Part shown: positions 17,614 to 26,942 of the stretch, piece by piece
How positions within the stretch are numbered: position 1 is the stretch's first letter
Layout of the letters: every line of letters begins with the position of its first letter
Assembly (NCBI GenBank): GCA_021848325.1
Contig: JAJZUU010000019.1
Span: 1-44,223 of the forward strand
Direction: 5' to 3'
DNA length: 44,223 nucleotides
Origin: Pseudomonadota bacterium
GTDB lineage: Bacteria; Pseudomonadota; Gammaproteobacteria; Burkholderiales; JAJZUU01
Notes under the pieces: generated by a model
What the model was told of the DNA's origin: nothing
Seen by the model: only the letters and a program-made list of their open reading frames with translations
The model's database searches: none
Program-made: the position numbers and the translations under genes

Positions 17614-18834
17614 ATGGCAGATTCGGCACCACAAACGAGCGCGGCCCCGCCGCCCGCCGAGAATCCGGGACGGACGGCCAACGGCAAGCGCAAGCTGCTT
17701 CTGGCCAGGCTGGCGCTGATCTTCGTCCTGGCCGGGGCGGGTTATGCCGTTTATTGGTTCCTGGTGGGGCGTTATGAGGCGGGGACGGACGATGCCTACG
17801 TCGCCGGCAACGTGGTGCAGGTCGCGCCGCAGATCTCCGGCACGGTGGTGGCCATCGGCGCGGACGACACCAACCTGGTGCACCAGGGCCAGCCGTTGGT
17901 GAAACTGGACGCGACCGACCAGAGCATCGCCCTGGAACAGGCCAGGGCCGAACTCGCCGAGAGCGTGCGCCAGGCGCGGCAGTTGTTCGAGAGCGTGGAT
18001 CGCCTGCGGGCGGAGGTGCGATTGCGCGAGGCGGATGCGGCCAAGACGCGGCAGGACCTGGCGCGCCGCCAGGGGTTGGCGGCCTCCAGGGCAGTCTCCG
18101 CGGAGGACCTGCAGCACGCGCAGATCGCCTACCGGACCGCCCAAGCCGCCCTGGCGGCGGCGCGCCACCAGTTGGCCGCCGCCGCCGCCATGACCGAAGG
18201 CACCTCGGTGGCGCAACATCCGATGGTGCGCCGCGCCGCCGCGCACCTGCGGCAGGCCTACGTGGCCTGGCTGCGCCTGGTGGTGCCGGCCCCGGTCACC
18301 GGCTACGTGGCCAAGCGCAGCGTTCAGATCGGCCAGCGGGTGAGCCCCGGCACCCCGTTGATGGCGGTGGTTCCCCTGGACCAGTTGTGGGTGGAGGCCA
18401 ACTTCAAGGAAAACCAGTTGGTGCGCCTGCGCATCGGCCAGCCGGTCACCCTGCGCTCGGACCTGTACGCGGGCGCGGTGACCTTCCACGGCAAGGTGAT
18501 GGGACTTGCCCCCGGCACCGGCAGCGCTTTCGCGCTGCTGCCGCCGCAGAATGCCAGCGGCAACTGGATCAAGATCGTGCAGCGGGTCCCGGTACGCATC
18601 GCCCTCGACCCCGGGGAACTGCGCAGCCACCCCCTGCGCATCGGCCTGTCCATGGCAGTGACGGTGGACACCCACGACCAGGGCGGCGCGGTGCTGGCCA
18701 ACTCCGCGGCCAACGACACCCGCTACGCCACTGCGACGTATAGCGTGCCGATGACGGCGGTGGATCGGATGATTCGCGGGATCATCCGCAGCAACAGCGG
18801 GCAAGCGCCGTCCGCCCGCGCGGCTGGCCGTTAG
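17614..18834 (+). CDS. emrA: EmrA/HlyD-type membrane fusion protein
   Basis: Periplasmic adaptor linking an MFS pump to the outer-membrane channel. The protein has 406 residues. A cytoplasmic tail (1-25) and a single membrane helix (about 28-48) are followed by the EmrA signature GTDDAYVAGNVVQVAPQISG. Next come the biotinyl-lipoyl half-motif, an alpha-helical hairpin (about 105-215, coiled coil) and the barrel domain (VPAPVTGYVAKRSVQIGQRV, LWVEANFKENQL). ATG start preceded by AGGAG at 17601. emrB begins 8 bp downstream. Confidence 0.94.
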   Translation: MADSAPQTSAAPPPAENPGRTANGKRKLLLARLALIFVLAGAGYAVYWFLVGRYEAGTDDAYVAGNVVQVAPQISGTVVAIGADDTNLVHQGQPLVKLDATDQSIALEQARAELAESVRQARQLFESVDRLRAEVRLREADAAKTRQDLARRQGLAASRAVSAEDLQHAQIAYRTAQAALAAARHQLAAAAAMTEGTSVAQHPMVRRAAAHLRQAYVAWLRLVVPAPVTGYVAKRSVQIGQRVSPGTPLMAVVPLDQLWVEANFKENQLVRLRIGQPVTLRSDLYAGAVTFHGKVMGLAPGTGSAFALLPPQNASGNWIKIVQRVPVRIALDPGELRSHPLRIGLSMAVTVDTHDQGGAVLANSAANDTRYATATYSVPMTAVDRMIRGIIRSNSGQAPSARAAGR

Positions 18835-18842
18835 GGGCGGGC

Positions 18843-20378
18843 GTGGCCGCGAAAGCCCCCCTGCACGGCTCCCCCCTGGTCCTGCTCACGGTGGCGCTGG
18901 CCCTCGGCGCCTTCATGCAGGTGCTGGATACCTCCATCGCCAACGTCTCCATTCCCACCATCGCCGGCGATCTGGCGGTAAGCCCCAACCAGGGCACCTG
19001 GGTGATCACCGCGTTTGCGGCCAGCAACGCCATCATGCTCCCCCTCACCGGCTGGCTCGCCCAACGGGTGGGCGAAGCACGCCTGTTCACCGTGTCAACC
19101 CTGCTGTTTTCCGTCGCTTCCTGGATGTGCGGGCTGGCCACCAACCTGCCCGAGCTGGTTGCCTTCAGGGTGCTGCAGGGTGCGGTGGCGGGTCCCATGA
19201 TCCCCTTGTCGCAAAGTCTGCTGCTGTCCAACTATCCCCCCGACAAGAAAGGCATGGCCCTCGCGCTGTGGTCCATGACTGTCGTGACAGCACCCATTTT
19301 CGGCCCCATCCTCGGGGGCTGGATTACCGACAACATCAGTTGGCCCTGGATCTTCTACATCAACCTGCCGGTGGGGGCGATTTCGGCCTACGTGACCTGG
19401 CAGATCCTGCGTGACCGCGAGTCCCCCATCCAGCGCAGACCGGTGGACCTGGTCGGTCTCGCGCTGCTGGCGGTGGGGGTGGGCTGTCTCCAGATCATGC
19501 TGGACAAGGGCAACGACCTGGACTGGTTCAGCTCCGACCTGATCGTGATCCTGGCCGTCGTGTCCCTCATCGCCGTTAGCGTGTTCGTGGTGTGGGAACT
19601 GACCGACGAGCACCCGGTGGTGGACCTGCGCCTGTTCCTGAGGCGCAATTTCACCATTGGCGTGGTGGCCATCAGCCTCGGTTATCTCACCTTCTTCGGC
19701 AACGTGGTGGTGTTTCCCCTGTGGCTGCAGACCCAGATGGACTATACCGCCACCTGGGCGGGGCTGGCCGCCGCCCCGATCGGCCTGCTGTCCATCGTGT
19801 TTTCTCCCCTGGTGGGACGCAATCTGCACAAGGTCGACCTGCGCCAGCTCACCACCATCGCCTTCCTGGTGTTTGCGGGGGTGTCCTTTTGGGCCAGCCA
19901 TTTCAACACCGACGTGGACTACTTCCATTTGATCCTGCCCCGCCTGGTCCAGGGCATCGGCATCGCCTTTTTCTTTGTGCCCCTCACCGCGATCACCCTG
20001 TCCGGCATCCCGGACCGCCAGTTGGCAAGCGCGTCCGGGCTATCCAATTTCATGCGCATCCTTGCCGGCAGCTTCGGCACCTCCCTCAGCATCACCCTGT
20101 GGGAGCGCAGGACGGCCCTGCACCAAAGCCAGCTTACCGACCACATCACCGCCTACAACCCGATCGCCAACCAGGCTCTGCAGCAATTGCACGCCCTGGG
20201 GCTGAGCGACCACGGAGCCCTCGCCGTGATTACCCGGATCATCCTCCAGCAAGCGGTGATGCTCGCCACCAACGACATCTTCTGGCTATCGGGCTGGATT
20301 TTCCTCGTCCTGCTGGTGCTGGTGTGGTTCTCTCGCCCTCCCTTCTCCGGGGGGGCTGCTGACAGCGGTGCGCATTAG
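18843..20378 (+). CDS. emrB: EmrB/QacA-type MFS drug transporter (DHA2, 14 membrane segments)
   Basis: Inner-membrane proton antiporter that exports hydrophobic compounds through EmrA and the outer-membrane factor. It has 511 residues with about 14 hydrophobic segments. DHA2 motifs include LDTSIANVSIPTIAGDL (motif D1 in TM1), GWLAQRVGEARLF (motif A after TM2) and APIFGPILGGWI (motif C in TM5). GTG start at 18843, eight bases after the emrA stop. It is the last gene of the operon. Substrate unknown: family members handle uncouplers, fatty acids and antibiotics. Confidence 0.95.
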   Translation: MAAKAPLHGSPLVLLTVALALGAFMQVLDTSIANVSIPTIAGDLAVSPNQGTWVITAFAASNAIMLPLTGWLAQRVGEARLFTVSTLLFSVASWMCGLATNLPELVAFRVLQGAVAGPMIPLSQSLLLSNYPPDKKGMALALWSMTVVTAPIFGPILGGWITDNISWPWIFYINLPVGAISAYVTWQILRDRESPIQRRPVDLVGLALLAVGVGCLQIMLDKGNDLDWFSSDLIVILAVVSLIAVSVFVVWELTDEHPVVDLRLFLRRNFTIGVVAISLGYLTFFGNVVVFPLWLQTQMDYTATWAGLAAAPIGLLSIVFSPLVGRNLHKVDLRQLTTIAFLVFAGVSFWASHFNTDVDYFHLILPRLVQGIGIAFFFVPLTAITLSGIPDRQLASASGLSNFMRILAGSFGTSLSITLWERRTALHQSQLTDHITAYNPIANQALQQLHALGLSDHGALAVITRIILQQAVMLATNDIFWLSGWIFLVLLVLVWFSRPPFSGGAADSGAH

Positions 20379-20481
20379 CCCCGCAATTTGCCGGAAGTCG
20401 CATTAAACAGGGCATGGAGACGGTGTAGCGAAAACCCGACTTGTAGCGTTGGCCTTCGCCGCTGCGGGCGAAATATCCGGG

Positions 20482-20504
20482 GCTCGCGGCCTGGCCCCGC
20501 GAGC
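20482..20504 (-). terminator. GC-rich hairpin just downstream of tRNA-Sec
   Basis: GCTCGCGG and CCGCGAGC form an 8-bp perfect stem with a 7-nt loop, starting 8 nt beyond the tRNA CCA end in the direction of transcription. There is no U-run, so it may be a processing or attenuating structure instead of a true intrinsic terminator. A second small stem (TTCGCC / GGCGAA) lies at 20455-20472. Bases 20379-20454 show nothing else. Confidence 0.4.
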
Positions 20505-20511
20505 AGGCAAT

Positions 20512-20607
20512 TGGCGGAAGAGAGTGGGAGTCGAACCCACCTGAACACGCTGGCGTGCTCAACCGGATTTGAAGTCCGGCCGCCCCACCGGGGAGCGATT
20601 CCCTTCC
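20512..20607 (-). tRNA. selC: tRNA-Sec (anticodon UCA), selenocysteine tRNA
   Basis: Reading the minus strand, the 96-nt gene begins GGAAGGGA and ends TCTCTTCC-G-CCA, giving the unusually long 8-bp acceptor stem of bacterial tRNA-Sec with an encoded CCA. The anticodon arm is CCGGACTTCAAATCCGG with anticodon TCA, which reads UGA. A long variable arm (GAGCACGCCAGCGTGTTC) and the T loop GGTTCGACTCC follow. It is charged with serine, converted by SelA and delivered by SelB, both encoded just upstream on the same strand. A 168-bp repeat sits between selB and this gene. Confidence 0.97.
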
Positions 20608-20681
20608 ATAGTACGCACTTACTAACCAGCCGGGCTGCTCCTTGCGTTCAGCGCGGCCCGCCGCTTTCCTTCCGGGTACCC

Positions 20682-20849
20682 CTAGGAGCCTGTCGGACTT
20701 AAAGGAAATCGGCTGCAAATCCACCTGACCGGTCCATATTTCGCCGCTTTTTTGGTCAATAGAACGACTATTGACCTGCAAAATCGACAAAATCTGTCCT
20801 CGGCCAGCCGAATTTTCGCTTCGATTCTTCAAGTCCGACAGGCTCCTAG
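20682..20849 (+). repeat. 168-bp MITE-like repeat, copy 3
   Basis: Full-length, identical over 168 bp to the reverse complement of copy 1. It lies 22 bp beyond the selB stop and 74 bp before the 5' end of selC, so it is within the Sec cassette and would be part of any selB-selC read-through transcript. The internal stem GGTCAATAG/CTATTGACC is intact. Confidence 0.9.
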
Positions 20850-20871
20850 GTGGACGGCAAAGGCGCTGCCA

Positions 20872-22800
20872 TCATAGACCCGGCGCGTCAGTGCGCGGTT
20901 CTTGCCGATGGCTTTGGCGCAGTCGGTGCGCGTCCCCGACGCGCCGGATGAGGCCGATCCGGTCGAAGAATTCCAGTATCTGGATCGCCAGTTTGCGGCC
21001 AGTGCCGATGCGGTCCCGGAAGGCGGCGGCGCGCACGTCGCCTTCTTCCTCTGCGGTGGTGCGCAGGATGCGAGCCAGGTCGCCGACCGCACCCTGGCTG
21101 AAGTAGTGGTCGTGGGCGACCCGGAAGGCGTCGCCCATGGCGGCTACACGCTTCAGCAGCAGCCGCACCCGTCCTTCCTCCAGCGCCAGGGCGCGGGCGA
21201 TGTCCCGCACCCGGGGCGGTTCGAAGGGATGCTTGTCCAGCAGAGGGGCGATGCGTTCCCACAGTGCGGATTCGTTGGGATTCAGGGTGACCTTGTGCTG
21301 CGGCAGGTGCAGCCAGGGGCCGGACTTGGCGAGGCCCGCCTGCTGCAGCAGTTCTTCCGCCAGAGCAAAAAACGCGGCCGGACTCAGATGGGGGGCGGCG
21401 ATGCGGCGCAGGCGCTCCCGGTCCGGCCCCGGGGAGTCGGGTTCCTCTTCGTGGAACCGGGCCAGCCTGTCCCGCACGGTCTGTTTCATGGCCTCCCATC
21501 GTTCCCCGGCGAAGCCGATGTGTTCTCCCCCGCCGCCCACTACCCGCAGACTTCCGGCCAGAAGGGGTGCCAACTCGTCTTCCCGCAGGTTGCGGTTGAG
21601 GCCGAAGCGGTGCAGGTCCGCGCCGGCGGGGCTTTGGGCCAGAACCCCCGCCAGGGCCTGCGCCGGGATGGGGTTTGCCAGCGCCCGCAGCACCGCCCGG
21701 CGTCCCGGGGTGCGGCGGTAGCGGGTGGGCGGAAAGATGTCGATGACGCGGCCGCCTCCCAGGGTGCGGGTGGCGGACTGGTCCCGGATCACGAACCGGT
21801 CCCCGGCGAGCCCGGGCACCGGCTGGTCCAGCACGGCCTGGACCAGCATGGCTCCCCCCGGTTCCAGGGTCTCTCCCTCCAGCAGGGCGATGCGCCCGGG
21901 AATGTCGCTGGCGCCCAGATGGAAATGGACCGGTGTCCAGTGGCGGAAGGCCCTGGCCTCGGTGGCCAGCAGTCGCAGTTCTCCGTCCAGCCGCCGGGTG
22001 GGCGCGTGGATGCGCGGGTCTATGATCCAGTCGCCCCGAATAATGTCGCTGCGTTCCAGGTGGGGCCCTGCCAGATTGAGGGCGCAGCGCTGTCCGGCCC
22101 TGCCTGTTTCCGCGGGCCGGTTCTGCGCGTGGATGCTTCGCACGCGCACTTCGGTGCCCGCGGGGGAAAGCAGCAGCCGGTCGCCCACCCGCACTTCCCC
22201 GGCATGGACGGTGCCGGTGACCACCGTGCCGGTGCCTGCCAGGGTGAAGCAGCGGTCCACCGCCAAACGAAAATGACCCCCGGATCGGCCACGGGTAGGA
22301 ACTGGGGCCGCGACATCCAGGTGGGCCCGCAGGGCAGGGATGCCTTGGCCGGTGATGGCGGAGACCGGGAACACCGGGGCATCCGCCAGGGCCGTGGTTG
22401 CCAGCAGGCGTTGGATTTCGGCCTCGGCTTCGCCAACTCGTTCAGGGCTGACCATGTCGACCTTGGTCAGGGCCACCGCGCCCCGGCTCAAACCCAAAAG
22501 CTCCAGGATGGCCAGGTGTTCCCGGGTCTGTGGCATGGGGCCGTCGTCGGCGGCGACCACCAGCAGGACGAAGTCAATGCCCGTGGCCCCCGCCACCATG
22601 GTGCGGACCAGCTTGTCGTGGCCCGGCACGTCCACAAAACCCAGGATGTCGTTATTGGGGAGGGGGGAGTAGGCATAGCCCAGGTCGAGGGTGATGCCCC
22701 GGGTCTTTTCCTCCTTCAGGCGGTCCGTGTCCACGCCCGTGAGGGCCTTTACCAGGGAGGTCTTGCCGTGGTCGATGTGTCCTGCCGTGCCGACGATCAT
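20872..22800 (-). CDS. selB: Selenocysteine-specific elongation factor SelB
   Basis: GTPase that carries Sec-tRNA(Sec) to ribosomes paused at a UGA codon by binding the SECIS hairpin. It has 642 residues. The EF-Tu-like G domain shows GHIDHGKT (7-14), DVPGH (57-61) and TKVD (112-115). Domains II and III follow, and the C-terminal 260 residues form the winged-helix array that binds SECIS RNA (for example [19 protein letters not shown] and [15 protein letters not shown]). ATG start 12 bp after the selA stop. Its natural client, fdnG, is in the same gene cluster. Confidence 0.96.
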   Translation of the reverse strand: MIVGTAGHIDHGKTSLVKALTGVDTDRLKEEKTRGITLDLGYAYSPLPNNDILGFVDVPGHDKLVRTMVAGATGIDFVLLVVAADDGPMPQTREHLAILELLGLSRGAVALTKVDMVSPERVGEAEAEIQRLLATTALADAPVFPVSAITGQGIPALRAHLDVAAPVPTRGRSGGHFRLAVDRCFTLAGTGTVVTGTVHAGEVRVGDRLLLSPAGTEVRVRSIHAQNRPAETGRAGQRCALNLAGPHLERSDIIRGDWIIDPRIHAPTRRLDGELRLLATEARAFRHWTPVHFHLGASDIPGRIALLEGETLEPGGAMLVQAVLDQPVPGLAGDRFVIRDQSATRTLGGGRVIDIFPPTRYRRTPGRRAVLRALANPIPAQALAGVLAQSPAGADLHRFGLNRNLREDELAPLLAGSLRVVGGGGEHIGFAGERWEAMKQTVRDRLARFHEEEPDSPGPDRERLRRIAAPHLSPAAFFALAEELLQQAGLAKSGPWLHLPQHKVTLNPNESALWERIAPLLDKHPFEPPRVRDIARALALEEGRVRLLLKRVAAMGDAFRVAHDHYFSQGAVGDLARILRTTAEEEGDVRAAAFRDRIGTGRKLAIQILEFFDRIGLIRRVGDAHRLRQSHRQEPRTDAPGL

Positions 22801-22812
22801 GGAATCCGGATA

Positions 22813-24216
22813 TTAGAGTTTTAACGCGCCCAGTTGATCGAGGAAGGGCTGCTCGTCCTCCAGACAGCGCAGGTCGAGGCAGAAGGCACCGTCGGCGACG
22901 CGGCCGATGACCGGGGTGGGCAGGTTGCGAAAGGCCTGCTCCAGTCGCTTAAGCGTGGTGCCCTCGCCCTTGCCTTTCTTGAGCGGTGTCATGGCGATGC
23001 ATACGCTGGGCAGCAGATCCACCGGTAGCGACCCGCTGCCGATCTGGCTGCGGCTCGGGCGCAGGCTTGCCGCGGCCGTGCCCGCCACCGCCTGTCCCAC
23101 GGGGGGCAGCACCCGGTCCGCCACGGCCTGGATGGCCTCCAGGGGCCGGGTGAGCAGGCGCAGGGTGGGCAGCCGCCGGGCAAGCCGTTCCTTGTCCCGG
23201 TACAGATTCAGCACGGCCTCCAGGGCCGCATAGGTCATCTTGTCCACCCGCAGCGCCCGCTTGAGGGGGTTTTTCCTGATCTTGCGCAGCAGTTCCTTCC
23301 TGCCGACGATGATGCCCGCCTGGGGGCCCCCCAGAAGCTTGTCGCCGCTGAAGCTTACGATGTCCGCGCCGTGGGCCAGGGCCTCCTGGGGCATGGGCTC
23401 GGCCGGCAGGCCCCACTGCCGCAGGTCCACCAGGGTGCCGCTGCCCAGGTCTATCATGAAGGGCAGGCCGTGCTCCCGGGCCAGATCCGCCAATTCCGCC
23501 TCCGGTACCGCGGCGGTAAAACCCTGGATGGCGTAGTTGCTGGTGTGCACCTTGAGGAGCAGGGCCGTGCGGGAGGTGATGGCGTCAGCGAAGTCCCGGC
23601 GATGGGTGCGGTTGGTGGTGCCCACTTCCTTGAGGCGGCAGCCGGCCCGGGCCATGATGTCAGGCACCCGGAACGCGCCCCCGATCTCCACCAGTTCGCC
23701 CCGGGAGACGATTACTTCCTTGCGCAGCCCCAGGGTGTTCAGGGCCAGAAATACGGCGGCCGCGTTGTTGTTCACCACGGTGGCCGCCTCTGCCCCGGTC
23801 AACTCCACGAGCAGGCCCTCCACCAGTTGGTCTCGCTCCCCGCGCTCCCCGCTGTCCAGGTCATATTCCAGGTTGCAGGGTTGGGCGAGGACGGCCGCCA
23901 CCGCCCGCAGCGCTTCCTCCGGCAGCAGGGCGCGCCCCAGGTTGGTGTGGAGCACGGTCCCGGTGAGATTGAAAACAGGGATCAGCCGCGGTTTGGCGGA
24001 TTGCTCCAGCCTGGCCGACAAATGCCGGACCAAGGCCTCTTCCTGCAAGGCGTCCGGGGCCCATTGCTTGCCCCGCAGGGCGTCCCGGCGCACTTCCGCC
24101 AGCAGGGCGCGTACCGAGTCGGTCACCCGGGTGCGGCCGAAATCCGCCACCAGGGACCTCACGGCCCCCATGTTCAGTACCCGGTCCACCGACGGCAGGG
24201 TGGACCAATCGATCAA
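22813..24216 (-). CDS. selA: L-seryl-tRNA(Sec) selenium transferase
   Basis: PLP enzyme that converts seryl-tRNA(Sec) to selenocysteinyl-tRNA(Sec) using selenophosphate. From the chosen start it has 467 residues, close to the family norm. Motifs are [51 protein letters not shown], and the PLP-binding K293 in [17 protein letters not shown]. No ATG fits: the TTG at 24216-24214 gives the conserved opening [13 protein letters not shown] and overlaps the TGA of the small upstream gene (TTGA), so translation is probably coupled. The longer open frame upstream is not SelA-like. selB follows. Confidence 0.94.
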   Translation of the reverse strand: MIDWSTLPSVDRVLNMGAVRSLVADFGRTRVTDSVRALLAEVRRDALRGKQWAPDALQEEALVRHLSARLEQSAKPRLIPVFNLTGTVLHTNLGRALLPEEALRAVAAVLAQPCNLEYDLDSGERGERDQLVEGLLVELTGAEAATVVNNNAAAVFLALNTLGLRKEVIVSRGELVEIGGAFRVPDIMARAGCRLKEVGTTNRTHRRDFADAITSRTALLLKVHTSNYAIQGFTAAVPEAELADLAREHGLPFMIDLGSGTLVDLRQWGLPAEPMPQEALAHGADIVSFSGDKLLGGPQAGIIVGRKELLRKIRKNPLKRALRVDKMTYAALEAVLNLYRDKERLARRLPTLRLLTRPLEAIQAVADRVLPPVGQAVAGTAAASLRPSRSQIGSGSLPVDLLPSVCIAMTPLKKGKGEGTTLKRLEQAFRNLPTPVIGRVADGAFCLDLRCLEDEQPFLDQLGALKL

Positions 24217-24395
24217 TAGAGAAATTTTCCGTCCTTTCCGATGAGGGCGATGCCGGCGAAGTTGAAGCCGTTGTGGCTGGTCGGCGAAAAGTTCACGTAA
24301 AAACCGCCGGCATCCAAATCCTTCGTGGTTTCCAGGAAGGCCGTCGACCGAGTTGGAGTGTGCGGTTTTGCTGTCCGGGGCGTTTCTTCGCCCAT
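24213..24395 (-). CDS. Unrecognised 60-residue protein between fdhE and selA
   Basis: ATG at 24395, stop TGA overlapping the selA TTG start. The sequence begins MGEETPRTAKPHTPTRSTAF and continues LETTKDLDAGGFYVNFSPTS, then [20 protein letters not shown]. It has no signal peptide, no cysteines and no membrane segment. The composition (Gly/Phe/Asn-rich, balanced charges) looks like folded protein, unlike the arginine-rich false frames nearby. An AGGA lies about 12 bases upstream of the ATG. It starts 20 bp after fdhE ends and is packed into the Sec operon. A 10-residue stretch (KPHTPTRSTA) reappears at 44165-44136 with only synonymous changes. Function unknown; it could be the remnant of a longer protein. 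Confidence 0.6.
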   Translation of the reverse strand: MGEETPRTAKPHTPTRSTAFLETTKDLDAGGFYVNFSPTSHNGFNFAGIALIGKDGKFLY

Positions 24396-24415
24396 GGCAG
24401 TGTTTCCTGCCCGGA

Positions 24416-25336
24416 TCAGCCCGGACCCATGCCCGGTACCAGCAGCAGATTGGGGCCTGATCGAACAAGGCCGGACTTGTCCATGAGCAGGTCCAGGGCC
24501 AGGGTGGCCAAATCGTCCGCCGTGGGCTCCACCCGGTGGTCGTGCTCCATGTAGAGGATTTTGAGATAGCTGTTGCATTCGCCGCAGGATTCCGCTTTCA
24601 CGGCACCCTTGGTGCCTTCGATGTTGTAATAAGCGATGCCCTTGGTGGAGTCGCAACGGGTGCATTTGATACGCACCATGTTCCACTCCGTGGAGCAGAG
24701 GGAGCAATGGAGATAGCGCAGGCTTTGCTCGGCGCTGCCTGTCCGTACTACGCTTGCCACCGGGGGTGAGCCGCAGGCGGGGCACAGATTGGGCACGTCC
24801 AGCCGGGTCAATTGGCTGGCTTTAAGGGGGCCCGCCATATGCAGCCAATACACCTGCAGGGCCGCCCCGATGAAGGGGGCCACGGCGGTATCCTCGGACT
24901 GCAGCGCGCCAGACAGCACGCGGTCAGCAACGGCTTCCAGCACGGCGGGCTCCGCCTTCCGCAGCGCCTGCAGCACGGCCCGGGCGGCTGCCGGCGCCTG
25001 CTCCTCGATGGACGCGGCGATCCGGTTCAGGGCCTCCCGCCAGCCCGGATGGCGCTCAAAGCCCTGGGCCGCCAGGGGCGGCATCCGGTGTTCCCGGCAC
25101 AGTTGCAGGCGCTCCGGGGAAGGCAGGGGCACCGCGGGAAAATGCTCCAGGGCGCTTTGCTGCGCGTCTGCCAAATCGCCCATGAAAGCCAGGAAGGACT
25201 CCAGGGGATGGCCCTTCGCCAGGGCGCGGAAGCGGGCCGCCCGCTGCTCGAATTGCCGCGGGCCGGGGCTGCGGGCAAAGGGCGGCTCCGTGACGGATGG
25301 CTCGATTTCCCCGGGCTGAAGAATGGTGGTGGTCAT
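24416..25336 (-). CDS. fdhE: Formate dehydrogenase accessory protein FdhE
   Basis: Cytoplasmic factor needed for assembly of Tat-exported formate dehydrogenases; E. coli FdhE is a rubredoxin-like iron protein. The 306 residues match the usual length. The C-terminal half carries four CxxC pairs (CPACGSPP, CSLC, CTRCDSTKG, CGECN) expected to bind metal, and the family segment YLHCSLCSTEWNMVRIKCTR. The ATG at 25336 overlaps the fdnI stop (ATGA). A longer open frame extends upstream through fdnI and is not real. Its place directly after fdnGHI fits its role in maturing FdnG. Confidence 0.94.
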   Translation of the reverse strand: MTTTILQPGEIEPSVTEPPFARSPGPRQFEQRAARFRALAKGHPLESFLAFMGDLADAQQSALEHFPAVPLPSPERLQLCREHRMPPLAAQGFERHPGWREALNRIAASIEEQAPAAARAVLQALRKAEPAVLEAVADRVLSGALQSEDTAVAPFIGAALQVYWLHMAGPLKASQLTRLDVPNLCPACGSPPVASVVRTGSAEQSLRYLHCSLCSTEWNMVRIKCTRCDSTKGIAYYNIEGTKGAVKAESCGECNSYLKILYMEHDHRVEPTADDLATLALDLLMDKSGLVRSGPNLLLVPGMGPG

Positions 25337-25971
25337 GCCTGCTTGGCCTCCTTGGAGACTTCCTTGTACCAGCCGGGATGATGGTGGCGGGCCCAGGCTT
25401 CGGTGACGGTGCCCCGGGTCATGGCGCGGACGGAATCCGTGGTCCAGATGGTCGCATAGATGTGGACCAGGATCGCGGCGATGGCCACGAAGGCGGCGAA
25501 GGCGTGCACCACCACGGCGATGCGGACGAGGCCGATACCGAAGGACGGGGCGAAGTAGGGCTGCCAGATGACGATCCCGGACAGGAACAGCAGGAGGATG
25601 GCCAGCACCAGCGTCCAGAACAGGTACTTTTGGCCGATGTTGTATTTGCCGATCTCCGGCAGGTGGCCGGCCCGGTTCCGGAGGATATCCCCCAGGTGCC
25701 TGCGCCATTGCCGGTCCGCTTCGGTGATACGGTTGTGGCCCCAGAGGCGCGCCGCCATGGCGAGAAAGGACACGAACATCACCACCCCGATGAAGGGATG
25801 CAGGATCCGGGTCCACGGCCCGCCACCGAAGAGATTGGTGAGGAAGAAGAACGCCGGGTGGAACAGGGCCAGGCCGGATAGGGCCAGCAGGATGAAGGTG
25901 ATGCCCACAAACCAGTGGTTTGCCCGCTCCGATGCGGAATATCTGGGAACAAGCTTGGAACGGTTGCTCAT
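25333..25971 (-). CDS. fdnI: Formate dehydrogenase-N cytochrome b556 subunit (gamma)
   Basis: Membrane subunit that takes electrons from FdnH through two b hemes and reduces quinone. In 212 residues there are four hydrophobic helices (about 20-40, 55-73, 115-133, 150-173). Candidate heme-ligand histidines lie in RANHWFVG, RILHPFIGV, VVVHAFAAF and ILVHIYATIW. The Tyr/Trp-rich ends WTTDSVRAMTRGTVTE and the PGWYKEV tail are typical. ATG start, 56 bp downstream of fdnH; its stop overlaps the fdhE start. Confidence 0.95.
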   Translation of the reverse strand: MSNRSKLVPRYSASERANHWFVGITFILLALSGLALFHPAFFFLTNLFGGGPWTRILHPFIGVVMFVSFLAMAARLWGHNRITEADRQWRRHLGDILRNRAGHLPEIGKYNIGQKYLFWTLVLAILLLFLSGIVIWQPYFAPSFGIGLVRIAVVVHAFAAFVAIAAILVHIYATIWTTDSVRAMTRGTVTEAWARHHHPGWYKEVSKEAKQA

Positions 25972-26027
25972 GGTGACTCCTCGTTAAGAATGGGGACCGG
26001 GGCGGGGCCGTAACCAGTCGCCCCCCG

Positions 26028-26909
26028 CTATTGTTCCTCTTTCTCGTCTTCCTCGGTTTCATTGGCTTCATTGGGCCCTGCCGTCACGTAGTGGAAGAAG
26101 CCAGCCAGGGCCACCAGGCCCAGACCGATACCCATGATGGGTTTCGCCATTCCCTTCCATAGGGACACCAAGGGGCTGATCTGCGGGTCCTTGGGCAGCC
26201 CGTGGTACAACTGGGGCTTGTCGGCGTGCTGCAGCACGTACATTACGTGAGTGCCGCCGACGCCCTTTGGATCGTACAGCCCGGCGTTTTCGAAACCCCG
26301 TGCCTTGAGGTCAGTGATCCGCTTCTCGGCGTGGCGGGTCATGTCGTCCTTGCTGCCGAACAACAGGGCCCCGGTGGGACAGGATTTGATGCAGGCCGGT
26401 TCCATGCCCACCGCCACCCGGTCCGAACACAGGGTGCATTTATACGCCTTGTTGTCCTTTTTCGACAGGCGCGGCACATTGAATGGGCAGCCGGTGATGC
26501 AGTAGCCGCAGCCGATGCAGTTTCCCTCGTGAAAATCCACGATGCCGTTGGCGTACTGCACGATGGCCCCGGGGGAGGGGCAGGCCTTGAGGCAGCCCGG
26601 ATCGGCGCAGTGCATGCAGCCGTCCTTGCGGATCAGCCACTCCAGCTTGCCCGGCTCCGGCTCCACCTCGGAAAAGCGCATGACGGTCCATGAGTCCGCG
26701 CTGAGGTCCATGGGGTTGTCGTACACGCCCTCACAGATTCCGATGCTGTCCCGCACATCGTTCCACTCCATGCAGGCGGCCTGGCATGCCTTGCAGCCGA
26801 TGCACTTGGAGATGTCGATGAGCTTGGCCACCTTCATGGGTTCCCGCACGCTGGGCGAGGGCGTGGTGGTCGCGGAGCGGCGTTCGATATCCAGGGATTG
26901 CAATGCCAT
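26028..26909 (-). CDS. fdnH: Formate dehydrogenase-N iron-sulfur subunit (beta)
   Basis: Electron-transfer subunit of the periplasmic-facing FdnGHI complex, 293 residues. Four 4Fe-4S cluster motifs are visible: [48 protein letters not shown] and [22 protein letters not shown] single C-terminal membrane anchor (about [18 protein letters not shown]) is followed by an acidic tail. The ATG at 26909 has a GAGGAG site 8 bases upstream; a TTG five codons earlier overlaps that site and is rejected. It is 33 bp after fdnG. Confidence 0.95.
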   Translation of the reverse strand: MALQSLDIERRSATTTPSPSVREPMKVAKLIDISKCIGCKACQAACMEWNDVRDSIGICEGVYDNPMDLSADSWTVMRFSEVEPEPGKLEWLIRKDGCMHCADPGCLKACPSPGAIVQYANGIVDFHEGNCIGCGYCITGCPFNVPRLSKKDNKAYKCTLCSDRVAVGMEPACIKSCPTGALLFGSKDDMTRHAEKRITDLKARGFENAGLYDPKGVGGTHVMYVLQHADKPQLYHGLPKDPQISPLVSLWKGMAKPIMGIGLGLVALAGFFHYVTAGPNEANETEEDEKEEQ

Positions 26910-26942
26910 TGTTATTCTCCTCAAGCTTCGGCCTTACCGCGG

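Noticed and set aside
20520-20600. tRNA-Ser instead of tRNA-Sec
   Set aside because: The TCA anticodon, the 8-bp acceptor stem and the neighbouring selA/selB identify tRNA-Sec; a serine UGA anticodon is on a different scaffold.
24396-24468. N-terminal extension of SelA beyond the TTG start
   Set aside because: The upstream residues are unlike SelA, overlap the small gene and fdhE, and the TTG gives a normal-length enzyme with a coupled start.
25337-26071. N-terminal extension of FdhE through fdnI
   Set aside because: It is an out-of-frame reading of the cytochrome b subunit; the ATG at 25336 overlapping the fdnI stop gives the usual 306-residue protein.
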